Positions 6,169 through 6,960 of a stretch of 6,960 nt of DNA are shown piece by piece. The DNA comes from Trueperaceae bacterium (GTDB lineage: Bacteria > Deinococcota > Deinococci > Deinococcales > Trueperaceae). The translations under genes and the position numbers were made by a program. The DNA lies in contig SKSV01000282.1 of assembly GCA_007122815.1 (NCBI GenBank), forward strand, positions 1 through 6,960. Reading direction: 5' to 3'. Positions within the stretch are counted from its first letter, which is position 1, and each line of letters begins with the position of its first letter. The notes beneath the pieces are model-generated. The model was not told the origin of the DNA and made no database searches. It saw only the letters and a list, made by a program, of their open reading frames with translations.

Positions 6169-6960
6169 TTGGGGGTCCCTGAGGCACCGACTCCGGTGCC
6201 TGGCCCACGCGGGCTGGAGCACCTGCAGGTGATGAACCTGGCGGCGGGCGACACGCGCGCCGCGATCGACAGGCTACGCGAACGCTACGGGGAAGCCTTC
6301 GTGTTCGGTTTCGGCGCCATCCGCTTCCACTGGCTCCTCGGCGCCGACGCCAACCGCTTCGTGCTCCAGAGCGCCGCCAGCTCCTTCCGCAACCGCGAGG
6401 CGTACCGCTTCCTGGAGCCCATCGGCGGCCCCACGGCGCTCATCTCCTCCGACGAACCCGAGCACCTCCGTCGGCGCCGCCGCGTGCAACCAGCCTTCCA
6501 CCGACGCCACCACGAGGCCTGGACCGAGGGCGCCCTGGCGGGCTTCGAGTCATGGCTCGAGACGGCGCTGGAGCGCGGCCGCTTCGCGCTGCAACCCAGC
6601 CTCCGCCCGGCCGTCCTCGACGTGGTTCTCGAGGTGCTGCTGGGGTCCGGCACGCGCGAGCGCTACCCGCAGCTGCGGCGCGACCTCGCGAGCATGATGA
6701 GCTTCGCGAACCAGCCGTTCCTCGCGCAGCTCTTCAAGGTCGCCGTGCCCGGTACGCCCTGGTGGCGCTTCACGGCCGCGCGGAAACGGGTGGACGCAGC
6801 GCTGTACGCCGAGATCGCCCGCCGGCGCGCTGACCCCTCGTCGCCTGGTGAGGGCGGCGTGCTCTCGCTCTTGCTGTTCGGAGGGGACGAAGCCGACGGG
6901 ATGAGCGACGCGGAGCTGCGCGACCAGGCGGTCAGTCTCGTCGCGGCGGGCTTCGACACC
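6169..6960 (+). CDS. Cytochrome P450, N-terminal part (3' end cut by window)
   Basis: A heme monooxygenase that would oxidise a hydrophobic substrate using electrons from a redox partner. 264 residues are visible with no stop up to the window end. Seen: Pro-rich opening PVPGPRG (9-15); helix-A-like RAAIDRLRERYGEAFVF; the C-helix heme-propionate motif as EHLRRRRRVQPAFHRRH (His99 and following Arg); a pre-I-helix segment GVLSLLLFGGDEADGMSDAELRDQ; and the I-helix oxygen-activation motif AGFDT (260-264), whose Thr codon is the last codon of the window. The FHRRH, LSLLL and sELRDQ patterns resemble the CYP110/CYP120-like soluble bacterial P450s more than CYP175A1, by memory-based comparison only. 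The ExxR and heme-cysteine motifs lie beyond the window. Start uncertain: TTG 6169 has GAGGG seven bases upstream; GTG 6196 and ATG 6232 are alternatives. It lies 79 bases after the Crp-type regulator, probably co-regulated. Substrate unknown; a lipid or carotenoid is a guess. Confidence 0.88.
   Translation, partial: MGVPEAPTPVPGPRGLEHLQVMNLAAGDTRAAIDRLRERYGEAFVFGFGAIRFHWLLGADANRFVLQSAASSFRNREAYRFLEPIGGPTALISSDEPEHLRRRRRVQPAFHRRHHEAWTEGALAGFESWLETALERGRFALQPSLRPAVLDVVLEVLLGSGTRERYPQLRRDLASMMSFANQPFLAQLFKVAVPGTPWWRFTAARKRVDAALYAEIARRRADPSSPGEGGVLSLLLFGGDEADGMSDAELRDQAVSLVAAGFDT
6182..6201 (+). terminator. 8-bp GC-rich hairpin at the crp/P450 junction
   Basis: AGGCACCG and CGGTGCCT form a perfect 8-bp stem around a four-base ACTC loop. 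It has no following T-run, so it is not a classical intrinsic terminator. It sits within the first codons of the P450 if TTG 6169 is the start, and across GTG 6196 if that is the start. It could be an attenuating or translation-modulating structure, or chance in GC-rich DNA. Confidence 0.35.

Noticed and set aside
5331..6254. A 307-codon minus-strand reading frame opposite the regulator gene, with a PEPTPPEPEP stretch resembling a TonB-like linker
   Set aside because: It is fully antisense to a clear Crp-family gene, has no recognisable domain, and its Pro-Glu repeat is just the reverse reading of the 21-bp tandem repeat.
1..6960. Possibility of a defence island, mobile element, CRISPR array or biosynthetic cluster
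   Set aside because: No transposase, integrase, toxin-antitoxin, spaced repeats or tRNA-like structure was found. The genes are uniform in GC and codon style and are mostly conserved chromosomal families.

Overview
This is a gene-dense, high-GC bacterial window (roughly two-thirds G+C by eye) with seven protein genes, two of them cut by the window edges. There are no RNA genes, insertion sequences or CRISPR arrays that I can see. Intergenic gaps are all under 100 bases. A lipoprotein-releasing (LolD-type) ATPase points to a cell with an outer membrane. A perfect TATAAT box seven bases upstream of a GTG start looks like a leaderless gene. That pattern, the GC content, and a Crp-family regulator next to a cytochrome P450 would fit the Deinococcota (a Truepera- or Deinococcus-like organism). 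This assignment is inference and only moderately supported.

Layout, left to right: (1) the 3' part of lon (+), encoding the end of the AAA+ module and the complete Ser-Lys protease domain. (2) Converging on it, and overlapping its last 32 bases, a minus-strand pair: class I mannose-6-phosphate isomerase (manA) followed by an ABC exporter half-transporter. The manA stop overlaps a possible GTG start of the exporter gene, so the two look like a translationally coupled operon. (3) Diverging from manA across 53 bases, a plus-strand TVP38/DedA (VTT-domain) membrane protein. (4) Converging on that gene, with both stop codons sharing one CTAG, a minus-strand LolD-like ATPase. (5) Diverging from lolD across a 59-base region holding back-to-back -10 boxes, a plus-strand Crp/FNR-type regulator. 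(6) Downstream of it, separated by a 79-base spacer with a perfect 21-bp tandem repeat, the 5' part of a cytochrome P450 gene that runs off the window at its I-helix.

Most of this is conserved housekeeping or membrane biology: protein quality control, sugar-phosphate metabolism, lipid or drug export, and lipoprotein sorting. The accessory-looking part is the right-hand end, where the regulator and P450 may form a regulated oxidative pathway. I found no convincing undescribed multi-gene system. The unusual features are small-scale: shared or overlapping gene ends with inverted repeats across both convergent junctions, the compact lolD/crp bidirectional promoter, and the repeat and hairpin region before the P450.
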